Source: Glossina fuscipes (lineage: Eukaryota; Arthropoda; Insecta; Diptera; Glossinidae). Taken from it: a DNA stretch of 64,000 bases. The translations under genes and the position numbers were made by a program. The notes under the pieces were generated by a model. The model did not search any database, had not been told where the DNA came from, and worked only from the letters and a program-made list of their open reading frames with translations. The stretch covers positions 1,201,917-1,265,916 of the forward strand of contig NW_023998485.1 of the NCBI RefSeq assembly GCF_014805625.2, written 5' to 3'. Positions within the stretch are counted from its first letter, which is position 1. The number at the start of each line of letters is the position of its first letter. Shown piece by piece: positions 1 to 10,320 of this stretch.

Positions 1-1024
1 CCGAAGAACGTATTATTAGGGTTTTATCGACACATTCTTTTATTTTCGATTTGAATCAAGTAATTTTTGACTTGCTTTCTTACAATAACTTCGATTATGT
101 GTTATGTATAAGCATGTTTCATTTTGGTCCGCTTCAAAACTAATTTGGCTGAACTCTCCATCTAGTATTCATTTCCTTTTAGGCAGCTTGAGGACGTGTA
201 TTGCTTTAGGAAACTTGGTATTAAGTCGCATCATTAACAAAAGTTTCCGATGCGCCATATAAATAATTTCACAAAGTTTGCTAGTCTAACATGTCGCATA
301 AACGTAACTCTGACGACATTAAAAATAAATGCATCAAGTTTTTACTTTTCCCGTTGACTACATTTGCATGCCTTTGCTACACTCCGAGGAACTCCATATT
401 TCTTTAAGTTTGGGGCATATCCCCGAGAATGTTACACTGTTTGTAATCCCTTCGAATTTTACACAATGCAAATGATATTTAATCTACGTCATCGGATCTT
501 TGTTTAGATTATACTTCACCGGAATCATCCAAAACCCAAAAATCTGAAACCGGCCAAGGCAGAGCTTATAACTACTCCACGCCTCATAAGGAATGATTCC
601 CTTTAAAGGGTGTAATGGCAATCTACTGCGGGTTTGCACAACCCAAAATTCCAATGACATAAAACGCCTCGCTGATTTCAACAATTACGCGGTCTGAACA
701 TTCACGTTTCGTGAGTACTGAACGAAACGAATTCATTATATCATATACAGAAACTAGATGAGGGTAATTACGATGTATGGCGTGTGCAGATGCGAAGTGC
801 TCTTATACATCATAGCCAGCGAAATATGTGCCGAAAATTTTACTTTATGTTGTCGTGCTTATTATATTGTGTAATTCAGTCTATATGTAAACATAAATAG
901 AGACCGTATATTCTTAGAAAATTAATATACGATATTTAAAATTAACATTTTAAAATCTTCGACATTAGTAGTAGTAGTAACAATAGGTGGTTAAACAACT
1001 AAAAATGGCCTATAATTTATATAT
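1..1024. other. No gene recognised; AT-rich flank downstream of the HMG-box gene
   Basis: I see no coding exon with a recognisable product here. The stretch holds the 3' flank of the minus-strand HMG-box gene that ends at 1025. Short open frames, such as one on the minus strand at 484-684, show no family motif and no splice context. Confidence 0.5.
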
Positions 1025-3527
1025 TTATACACACATATAAACACACATTGTATCCATGTTCTGACATGGGATTTCCTGATTAGTCAATAGTTTCGTAGTG
1101 GTGCTGGCGATATTGTTAGTGATGTTGGAAAAGAAGCAACCATCGACAGGATTGCGCGGTTTATTTTGAGCCAGTTCGCTAACTAAAACGTCGGGACGGG
1201 ACTTAAGGAAACTGAGTTCTTTAAGATATCTAATGAAAATTTTTCTTGGAATTATATTATTTCCTTAGACACATTTTTAAATCAATTACTAACCTTTGTC
1301 TATCAAGTTCTGCGGCCTTCATATAAGGTGCTTTACGATCTGCGGACATTGTCCGCCATTCTTCTCCTATAATTTTTGTATGCTCTATAGCTGTTTTGTT
1401 AGGGTACTCTTTGCGCAAGCTCTCACGTCGCTCATTCATGTAACGTACATAACCTTAGAAGAATTTATATTTAATATTATTTTACTATTTTAAGCCTACA
1501 CCTTACCGTTTAAAGGCATTTTAAGAGCTCCGGCAGCATTAGCTTTAGGTCTTTTTAAGCGATAGGGTTCCGGCTCATCCGGAGAAGATTTAAGGAAAGT
1601 AGACATCTCTTTAAAATATCTAGCAAAAAAATTTTTTACGAAATTAGACCCGTTTCTTCGAAGTATCTTTAAATCAGCTACTAACCTTTGTCTGTCAATT
1701 TCTGCGGCCTTCATATAAGGCGCTTTATGATCTGCAGACATTGCCTGCCATTCTTGCCCTATAATTTTAGTATGCTCTATAGCTGTTTTGTTAGGGTACT
1801 CCCTACGCAAGCTGTCACGTCGCTCGTTCATATAACGCACGTAACCTTAAAGGGATTTGCATTAAATCTTGTGTTGTTTCTGATTTAAATTTCACACGTT
1901 ACCAGTTAAAGGCATTTTATGTGCTCCGGCAACGTTAATTTTGTGTCCTTTCAAACGATAGCGGGCCGGCTCATCGGGATGGGATTCAAGAAATGCATGC
2001 AATTCTTTAAGGTATCTAACAAAAGGTTTCCTTTACGGAATAAAATCGATTTTCTTAAAGTACTTTTAAATCAATTACCAACCTTTCTTTATCAAGTTCT
2101 GCCGCCCTCATATAAGGTGCTTTAAGATGTGCGGGCATTGCCTGCCATTCCTGTCCTATAATTTTTGTATGCTCTATAGCTGTTTTGTTGGGGTAATCCC
2201 TACGCAAGCTGTCACGTCGTTCATTCATATAACGTACATAACCTTAAAAAAATTTTCATTTAATATTATTTTATGATTTTAAGTTTGCACGATACCGGTC
2301 AAAGGCATCTTAAGAGCTCTGGCAGCGTTAGTTTTACGTCTTTTCAAATGATAGCGTGCCGGCTCATCGGGATGGGATTCAAGAAAAGCATGCAGTTCTT
2401 TAAGATATCTAAAAAAAAGTTTTTTTAAATCTATCTATATCCACTTCTTCAAAATGTTTTTAAAACAGTCACCAACCTTTGTCTATCAAGTTCTGCGGCA
2501 TTCATATAAGGCGCTTTAAGATGTGCGGGCATTGCCTGCCATTCTTGTCCTATAATTTTTGTATGTTCTATAGCTGTTTTATTGGGGTGCTCCCTACGCA
2601 AGCTGTCACGTCGTTCATTCATATAACGCACATAACCTTAAATAAATGTGCATTTAATATTGTTTCGTGATCTTAAACTCACAAGTTACCTGTTAAAGGC
2701 ATTTTAAGGGCTCCGGCGACGTTAATTTTATTTCTTTTCATACGATATCGGGCCGGTTCATCGGGATGGGATTCAAGAAAAGTATGCAATTCTTTAAGGT
2801 ATCTAACAAAAGATATCCTTTACGGAATAAGATCGATTTTCCCAAAGTACTTTTAAATCAATTACCAACCTTTCTTTATCAAGTTCCGCCGCCCTCATAT
2901 AAGGCGCTTTAAGATGAGCGGGCATCGCCTGCCATTCTTGTCCTATAATTTTTGTATGTTCTATAGCTGTTTTGTTGGGGTGCTCCCTACGCAAGCTGTC
3001 ACGTCGTTCATTCATGTAACGTACATAACCTTAAACAAATTTACATTTAACGTAATTTTATGGTTTTAAGATTACGCGTTACCAGTTAAAGGCATTTTAA
3101 GAGCTCCGGGAACATTAATTTTACGTCTTTTCAAAGAATACGGCTCCAGCTGATCATTGCGTGGTTGCTCTGTGAATCCTACACTACGGCGCTTCTGCAC
3201 ATTAGCTGCTTTCGAGATAGATTCAGGAGCTGATATACAGCCTTCCTGACCATGTAACATTAATCCGTTTTTAAACATTTGATCACATACCATCATTTCG
3301 GTTTTAGTTGCTTTTTGTGCCTGTATCGACAGAGCTTTGCCATCGTCTAAATCCATTATTAATTTGGCTAAGTTATACTTGTCGCCTTCCTCTTCTACTT
3401 CTTCTATAATTGTTGCTTTTAACGCAATATTGCTTTGGGGTTTCTCCAAGGTTGCTGAGGGTAGTGAATGTTTTTCTTGTTGTGACAGGCGTCTTTTCTC
3501 ACTCTTCTGCACTTTAATATGCCTCAT
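1025..3527 (-). CDS. Multi-HMG-box protein, HMG20-like, five tandem boxes in 11 exons
   Basis: Predicted nuclear DNA-binding protein of about 633 residues. Exons, in order of transcription: 3527-3083, 3029-2870, 2802-2690, 2636-2477, 2408-2296, 2242-2083, 2015-1903, 1845-1686, 1619-1507, 1453-1294, 1229-1025. Internal exons alternate 160 and 113 nt, every junction is GT-AG with matching phase, and no frame has a stop before 1027-1025. The ATG at 3527-3525 follows an in-frame TAA two codons upstream. The first exon gives an acidic, Lys-rich 148-residue leader ending KMPLTG. Each 160-nt exon gives an HMG box half (YVRYMNERRDSLRRE, then IIGQEWQAM, then KAPYMKAAELD). Each 113-nt exon gives YLKELHTFLES and the linker to the next box. 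The GYVRYMNERR start and KERYLKEL end resemble vertebrate HMG20A/B boxes (family knowledge), but those have one box. The C-terminal 68 codons are less certain. Confidence 0.8.
1294..3029 (-). repeat. Tandem array, about 393-bp units, each one HMG box with both introns
   Basis: Successive 160-nt exons start at 3029, 2636, 2242, 1845 and 1453 (spacing 393, 394, 397, 392). The 113-nt exons start at 2802, 2408, 2015 and 1619, and a variant final exon at 1229. Introns are also similar between units, for example the TTAAG acceptor before GTTATGTACG and the AAAG|GTTGGT or AAAG|GTTAGT donor. The distal units (1845 and 1453) differ most from the three proximal ones. Confidence 0.9.
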
Positions 3528-3533
3528 TATTTA

Positions 3534-5376
3534 CTTTTCACTTAGAATCACTCTAAAATCTAGCGAAGACTAAAATTTCTGCAACTGACACAAGAAGAGG
3601 TGCCAGATTGTTTAAATTTCTGACAAATACACACCCACCAAACTAGCACGCAAAATGGCAATAAAACTGTTCACACTATTAAGCTTCGCTTTGCTATCAG
3701 ACCTGAACAATGAACTTATGGAAAACAATGTAAACAAACACAGCGAAGCCGCAAAATTGTTCAACTTTTCTCGAACCTATGCTATTAGCAAATTATAGCG
3801 CTTAACACAATGATGCATTATTCCTACTTTCCATTTTTGGAAAGCTCTGATATCTCTAAAGAGGTACATTAGATATGACAAAGCTGGTCTTCCCCAGACC
3901 AGGGAATATAAACGAAGCTTCACTGTGTCAGGCCCTACCAGGCTGTTGCTAAAAGCTGCCGAATGCATTAAATTATATATATATAATATGGAACATAAAT
4001 TCGGTTTATGAATTTAAATGTACGTATATTGTACATACAATATATAAATTTGTAAAATTTATAATATTTATATTGTAAACTCCTCCCTCAGCCCTAAGAA
4101 TATAAGCGAAATTTCATTATGTCAGCCCAGATATACTAAATGCTGCTTTATTCCTATTTTCCAACCTTCATCTTTGTCGACTGTTAACGAGACGATATGA
4201 GTATCAGCAAATCAAATGGTTTTACATCTATATACAAAAGTAAATCAAAAGGAAAAAATATCACAAGAAGAAATAAAGTCAAGCTATTTTAAATTTCGAA
4301 ATTATTTGTCTACTTTTGTGATCATTTTGTACTAATTTTATATATGTGTCAAATCAAAACATTTAATTCTTTCTCTTTGTTCTATTGCGTCACTAAAGCC
4401 CGGCGCATGGTAATTCTCCTAATTCATCAAAAACTTAATTTGCTTTTGCGGTAAATTTTCTTATCATTGTTATTAACATATTTGTTGTTTACATTTATGT
4501 CGATACATTTAGTTTTACTTCTCGAAATAAGTATTCTTTTTCAGTATTAAGTGCGAAATAAGTATTCTTTTCTAGTATTAAATTCGAAATAAATATTCTT
4601 TTCTAGTATTAAGTTTCTACACCTATCCATTTCCTTAACTTTTCTTATAAAATAGTATGGTAAAGCGGTTTCTCATTACAGGTCCCACGTAGGTCTTATT
4701 AACCCGACAAACGAAATGACGCTTATATTCCCACGTCTGGCACATATTCAATTTATAAATTTTATAAAATCTACCAATTTATAAGTTTCGTATTTCAAAT
4801 TTAAGAGCTACATATCCAATTTTACAAAAATTGATTCATTTTTATTACAAAGTACGTATGTCAAATTGTTTTATTAAAGCATATTATATTGAAAAGTAAT
4901 TTTCAAATAATGGAAGTTAGTAATAACAACGGAGTTTTCGATGACGCCATGATATAGTATTAATTCTTTTTTTCATTAACCAATTTCAAGATGATTATTT
5001 GTTCTCACACTAATTTTTTTATCGTAATATTTGTGTTGATTTCTTACTTTGACTATTCAAGTATACGCTAGCAGTCAACCACTCTCTTATTTTTTATAAA
5101 ATTATTCCTTATGTTTACGTTGATTCGTTTTGTAAAATCATATGTTTTTATTTTCATTTTCTTGTAAAATAATATGGTGTCGCGGCTGCCCACTTAAGCT
5201 GAAAATGAAGGTTCATTGTATCAGTCCCCTTAGTGTTTTCTAAACGTAAAAATTTCAAAACAATTTTAAAAGATATTACATTTCGAAACTTCATCATTCG
5301 GCATACAAAACTGCTAATTTTTAATACGATGGATTTGCGCTCTGATGTCGTCAAAGCTAGTTATGTATTTAATTAA
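3534..5376. other. Intergenic, repeat-bearing; no gene recognised
   Basis: This holds the 5' flank of the HMG-box gene. Three short related blocks with a core like GAATATAAGCGAAATTTCA lie near 3889-3930, 4085-4130 and, inverted, 4695-4735; a looser match lies near 5190-5235. A three-copy 31-bp tandem repeat is at 4520-4613. No open frame here has a recognisable domain. Confidence 0.55.
4520..4613. repeat. 31-bp tandem repeat, three copies
   Basis: Copies at 4520-4551, 4552-4582 and 4583-4613 share CGAAATAAGTATTCTTTT followed by CAG or TAG and TATTAA. A further single copy lies at 11214-11250, where a pogo-type element has inserted directly after it. Confidence 0.8.
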
Positions 5377-5503
5377 AAGAAGCCTTTGCATACTTCTCTA
5401 AAGTGTGCTACATTGTCGTATTGGGACGTGAGGAAAGAGTTTGAAGATTACTTGTTTAGTAAACGTCGCCTATCAATAATTGAGTTACGCACCTTCTGGT
5501 ATG
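5377..5503 (+). pseudogene. Diverged ref(2)P PB1-exon copy (exon 1, truncated)
   Basis: The frame reads LHTSLKCATLSYWDVRKEF and later IIELRTFWY, ending at a GTAAGT donor in phase 1. This aligns without gaps to exon 1 of ref(2)P ([19 protein letters not shown] and CEIRTFWF), including the same splice position and phase. About 17 of 39 residues match by eye. The conserved N-terminal lysine-bearing strand is missing: a TAA lies three codons before the alignable part. I could not find a matching ZZ exon downstream, so this is probably a dead or partial paralogue, far older than the UBA-exon copy at 8.7 kb. Confidence 0.7.
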
Positions 5504-7055
5504 GTAAGTAAACTGACTACCCAACGCCGTAATTCATGAAATTTTTTCTTTTCGTTTTGAAATATTTCTGTCTACTAAAAGGTCAAGGCGTACATGACCG
5601 TACCAAGCATATGAGATTTTTCACACCAAATACCGGGAGCATCATGACGTATTGGATTAATATGTACATGCAAATGATAGAAACTGGGCTGATAATACAA
5701 GTACATGAGCAATTGTGCAGACAGTAATCCATAACGTTTTTCAATAACCTCTACTGCCCGTAAACGAATGTTACGTAGTAATGGTAAATGGTGATCATTA
5801 AGGATCACGCAAAGATTTAATAATCAACAATTCAAAGGCCACTTTAAATTAGTGCACTATAGTAACGTGTCTTTTCGTCTTATGGCAATAACGCGCCGTT
5901 ATTTCTGTTGTGTCAAATAAACGCTAATACACCGATATTTGTTTGCATGGCTTACACACCTCAATATACATACATTTCTCGGGCATCTGAGAGTAAGGGT
6001 CTATACTTGTTTATTAACAGCTGTTGTATGTATAAATTTCTCGGGCATCTGAAAGTAAGCGTCTACATTTCTCGAGCATCTGAGAGTAAGGGTCAACATT
6101 TGTTTACAATTGTGGATAATCGTCAATCTGTGCGCTCATCTGTCTCTTAATTGTGAAAATTATACATTTATTTCCTTAACATAAGATACCTTACGTGAAA
6201 AATATTCGCATATTTTTATACTCAAGTGCTGGAGACTTGCATGTGTCTCTGTAAATTTTTTCGATTTTGATTACGTCTCTGCTTCTGATTGACGCGACTT
6301 CATGAAATAGTTCAGTAGGGGAGATGATATTTGCACCTTCGCAGATGACCCGAAAACAATCGACCGAGCGAATCGAATATCATGCAAAAAGTGAACCAAA
6401 AGGGTGAAGAAACAGAGCTAAAGTCGTTCCAAACACCAAACGCACATTGACATTCTTTCGTCATTCTTTCGTCAAGCTAAACCGTTAATAAAGATTATTA
6501 AATAAGTGTTACGAAGGCAATGAAGACGACCCAATTCATTTAGAAGAATAAAGTTTTCCACTTTTTTAAACTAATTCACCTTACTTGCTGACCAAAGTTG
6601 TACGTGAGTTCAAGAATGTAATTTTCCTTTAGTTCTATTACACAAATTTCACGATAAACAGCTATAATCATGGCATTGAATGATTGATACCGATTTTTTG
6701 TAACGTAACCTATGATTTAAGTTTTTTTATTAATTTTTATATTTTTTCCATTTTTATTCTATTTTGATAATCACTTGGTTCGTCTTCTCATATGCATCTC
6801 ATTTATTGAATACATCTTGGCAAAGATGTGAACCACAATATGAGGATAACAAAGCCTTTCGTGGCAGTTAGGGCTAATTTCATGCCTTTTTCTCTTTGTA
6901 TAAGATCCACCTGAGGAAGATTGATCAACATTTCACTAACTATGGTTCCCTTCGTACGAGATTTCAGTCGACTATCAATATCAAATTGCTAAAAAGAGAA
7001 AGGTGGCAAACATGTTCAATGCTTATTCAAGCGAAATAGTAAAGACTTACGTAAT
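5504..7055. other. Intergenic or decayed paralogue body; no gene recognised
   Basis: Besides a 31-bp tandem repeat at 5971-6095, coding-like but broken sequence occurs at 6912-7045 on the plus strand; one frame reads HLRKIDQHFTNYGSLRTRF and runs into TAG. Another frame there carries AKKRKVANMFNAY. I do not recognise a family. Confidence 0.4.
5971..6095. repeat. Short tandem repeat, three copies of a 31-bp unit
   Basis: Copies with TTTCTCGGGCATCTGAGAG begin near 5971, 6032 and 6063. The last two are adjacent; the first is separated by about one further unit length of unrelated sequence. Confidence 0.75.
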
Positions 7056-7246
7056 TTGATCAATTTTTTGCAAACAAGGTAGGGCCTAAGAAAAAAAGTC
7101 GGTGTGGAACTGATCGCAATGTCAATTCGGCTTTCTTTCCAAACGAATCTAAGGAAGGACATTTTAGCGGCTCCAAGTTACCACGACATACATCAAGTGG
7201 TTCATCTAGTAAGCGCAGTACCAGTGGTAGCGGTGCAAGAGAATGA
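7056..7246 (+). pseudogene. Coding-like remnant ending in a Ser-rich tail, family unknown
   Basis: An open frame closed by TGA at 7244-7246 reads KVGPKKKSRCGTDRNVNSAF, then a Lys/Ser-rich tail SSGSSSKRSTSGSG. Codon use and the simple polar tail resemble a real protein C-terminus. A stop (TAA) lies just upstream and no acceptor with adequate spacing is clear. It could be the 3' end of a lost gene or a transposon relic. I do not recognise it. Confidence 0.3.
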
Positions 7247-7972
7247 GATTGTGCAAATATGAACTGTAAAGTGCCTCTTTATATATTGTAAATTTTTTTT
7301 TTTATTAAGCACCTTCTAATTCCATTATCATTATTAAGGAGACGCCAACGAAATTCCAAGGAAAACTATGCGAATCTCTGAAGGGTGTCGATTTTCGCAT
7401 ATTTTTGAATATTTTCTGTTAATTCTTCGATATATTCGTACAAGTGGTTTTATATAACATACAATCTTATATATATAATTGTATAAAAGAAGAGCATTTA
7501 TCTCCCCTTGAACGTCTCCTCACTAGTTTTTGTAAATTTTTACAGACCTGCCGATCGATTTTCGCATATTTTTGAATTGTGCCTCATGACGGATGTTACC
7601 GCCAAATTATTGCGCCGTAATTTTTGATACATAGAATATAATAGGTCGCGGCTTCTTCCACATAACCGCAAAGTACAAGAATGTGTAGAGCCTGGTTTTC
7701 ACGGTGTTCCGCACCACCCTTGGGGTACCGTGATAGGCGCGTTGCCAATTGTTTGAAATGGCTGGCTCCCATTTATGCCTACACCATTATAGACCTAATT
7801 AAATATTACAATAGTATTTACAATAATAATAATACATAATAATACACAACATACATATAAATTTTAAAAAATTCCTGCTATGCCTAGTCACATCTTTTCG
7901 GTGTGCTGACATGTGCAAAAGAAAAATATTGTGATTACTGAATTTTATATATAAAGACGACCACAAACTTAC

Positions 7973-8532
7973 CATTGGCCTTTGGAAGTATCGCATTCTG
8001 CTGAAACGATGAGTGGAGGTGTATGCTTGCTTTTTAATCTAAAATAAAATAAAAATTAATGAATAAATTATACATAATTATAAGTAAGGATAAATGCAAA
8101 CTTACCTTTGGGATGCAGCGAATCTTACATTACGATGAGGCGATGAGCGAACAGTTGGACTTAATTTTGCGGGCGGACTTCTTTAATCTAAATATAAAAA
8201 TTTCAACATAAGTTACAAACATATTAACATATTTCTATTATATTTGATTTACCTTCTACTTGCGGTTCTCCAAGCCCGATTTTCCATTGACTTAACTTTG
8301 TGGGCGGACTTCTTTAATCTAAATATAAAAATTTTAACATAAGTTTCAAATAAGGGATTTATAAATATATATATATATACTGTTTCGATTACCTTTACTT
8401 TGTTCTACTTAAAGCACGACTTATCCCTGTACTTCTTGGTATGGTGGACCTTTGATTATTTTTTATTCGCCTTTTATTTAGTTCATTATGTATTGTATTT
8501 TTATTAGCATATTCGTCGTCCAAATCATTCAT
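7973..8532 (-). pseudogene. Broken micro-exon gene with tandemly duplicated exons
   Basis: On the minus strand an ATG at 8532 opens a 45-codon frame (MNDLDDEYANKN, basic thereafter) ending in TAA two bases before a GTAATC donor at 8392. Three short exon-like blocks follow, each with a TTTAG acceptor and a GTAA donor: 8318-8253 (66 nt), 8187-8106 (82 nt) and 8038-7973 (66 nt). All begin ATTAAA. The first two share LKKSA.K.KS with about 60 bp of flanking identity. The second and third share their 3' halves (LIASS against LIVSA). The phase carries across exon 1 and block 1 except for the TAA, and a second in-frame TAA lies in block 2. This suggests a pseudogene; a short 45-residue protein is the alternative. 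No family recognised. Confidence 0.4.
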
Positions 8533-8699
8533 AATTTCTTATGCATTTGGGCTTGATAACGAATATTGGACGTCTCACGATTCACATGCAATTGTTTAGA
8601 GAGCATATTAAGTGAGCTACTCTACTAACATGTATACTATTTAATTTAAATATAAACATCTGTTATGCGAAGCTTAAAATCGTTACTATCTATGTGTCG

Positions 8700-8990
8700 T
8701 AAACACGACTACTTTGACTACCATAACCCCAACGGAATCATTTATTGAAATTACTTACCATGCTGGTAAATTTCTCTTCTACGATTTTTTAGCATCAAAA
8801 TATCTTTCATTTTTTTTTCATGTAGATGAACGCGTTAACTGTGCCGTTAAAGCTATGATGAACATGGGTTTCAGTAATGTGGGAGCTTGGTTAACACAGC
8901 TTTTGGAAAGCGTTCAGGGCAATATCCCTGAAGCGTTAGACTTAATGTCGGCTGCCCAAAGAAATGCTAATTAAATTGCTTGAAATTCGT
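8700..8990 (+). pseudogene. Recent partial duplicate of ref(2)P: end of exon 3, intron 3 and UBA exon 4
   Basis: This is a near-identical copy of 16351-16637. It includes the end of exon 3 (to 8765), the short intron (8766-8825), the whole 149-nt UBA exon (8826-8974) and a few bases of 3' UTR. The retained intron shows DNA-level duplication rather than retroposition. The UBA frame is intact, with Tyr to Cys (VNCAVKA) and Glu to Val (SNVGAW) changes. The intron donor has changed from GTAAGT to GTAAAT. There is no upstream PB1 or ZZ exon of similar age, so it is unlikely to make a functional p62 protein alone. Confidence 0.9.
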
Positions 8991-9894
8991 AGAGTAATGG
9001 CGAGTTGATAGAAGAATAATTGTTCTGGCCATAGAAGCTAGCAAAAGCTATTTCAAAAAATTGTATATTTCTTGCAGAATTAACGTTATCATAAAACAGT
9101 TCGATTAGTTTTGGAAGAGTACATTTTCTTATTGTGCAGTTAAATTAACACAATATTTTTACTGTATCCACATACACATATATGAACAACGTAAAAATGC
9201 CTTCATATATACGATACTGAATAGTGGCTTGTTACTCTGATGCCAAGCGAATTGTTTCGTTGACATATTGCACTTGTATTATTTCGCATTTAACTTTACG
9301 CTTGTGTACGTGCATATCTGAGCACGGGGATAGTGTCATGAAGAGAAGACAATAAGCATTACCAGCTATTGCGCCCGATTGTTTTCATAAAGCCACTGGC
9401 ACTTACAATTTTTACTAATTTTGCTCCTACTACAAACAACTAGGAAAATTGAATGTTAAACAGTACGTAATGAAAATTTAATGAACGAGTAAGGAAATTA
9501 AAAATGGTTGCAGATGTCTCTACGTAATTACTGCAAGGAACAAGATCTATTGCTGCAGGATACTCATGTGTATTGAGTAACCATTGATTTAAGCAAAACG
9601 CAGATTTACTTGCTCCATACACATAGCACATCCTACACAACTCGGATCATAAATTTATACAATTCAATAGCTTCTCATTTACTATTTTGCGGACTAAAAC
9701 ATTTTAATACATAAGAAAGAAAAGTATTAATAATTTAAACTTATTTTGTGAAAAGCTTCTGCTTTTAGAGATCTGAACACTGGCATTCGCTGCCTTTAAT
9801 TTGCGTTTAAAAAGATTCATAGGGAATCTTTCTATAACTTCTCCACACAATACCACCATTAATTATATATGCTTGCATATATTCTGGTCATTAA
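8991..9894. other. No gene recognised
   Basis: AT-rich sequence between the UBA-exon copy and a mariner relic. I find no coding exon with recognisable product, no RNA gene and no clear repeat structure. Confidence 0.5.
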
Positions 9895-10320
9895 TCGCTT
9901 TTCACTACACGTTGCTGATCGTACCATATGCATAGCAAAACTTTATGACCATGGATAATGTCGATGTGGATGGATCCCTTAAACTAAACCATGGGATTTG
10001 CGTAGTAGATCCACTTTTCGTCACAAGTCACAATACATCACAGAAAACTTTCTTCGCAAGCAATGAAACCTCTATGTTAAAATGGTTAGAAGATGGATTT
10101 TTCGTATACTAGGCATTTTCTCTTTTGCATCTTTCGCACCACATGTAAATATCTACAACCAGTTGATTCATCAATTGCTAAGCTGCTCAAAAGTTCTTTT
10201 GGAGTTTGAGTTTGGTTTTTGTCTAGAAGGTCTTGCAAATCATTGTTTTCGAACATTTTTGGTCCTCCAGCTCGTTCTTTGTATCAAAAAACATATTATG
10301 CCTGTTTGATATTATCATGC
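9895..10320 (-). mobile_element. Mariner-family transposase relic
   Basis: The minus strand carries scattered mariner transposase blocks in order. The N-terminal HTH region reads MFENNDLQDLLDKNQTQT (10120-10310). The catalytic-core start reads IVTCDEKWIYYANP (10000-10036), and IHGHKVLLCIWYDQQ follows down to 9895. VTGDEKW and IHGKKV are standard mariner motifs (family knowledge). Frameshifts, stops and deletions separate the blocks, so it is inactive. Terminal repeats were not found. Confidence 0.8.
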
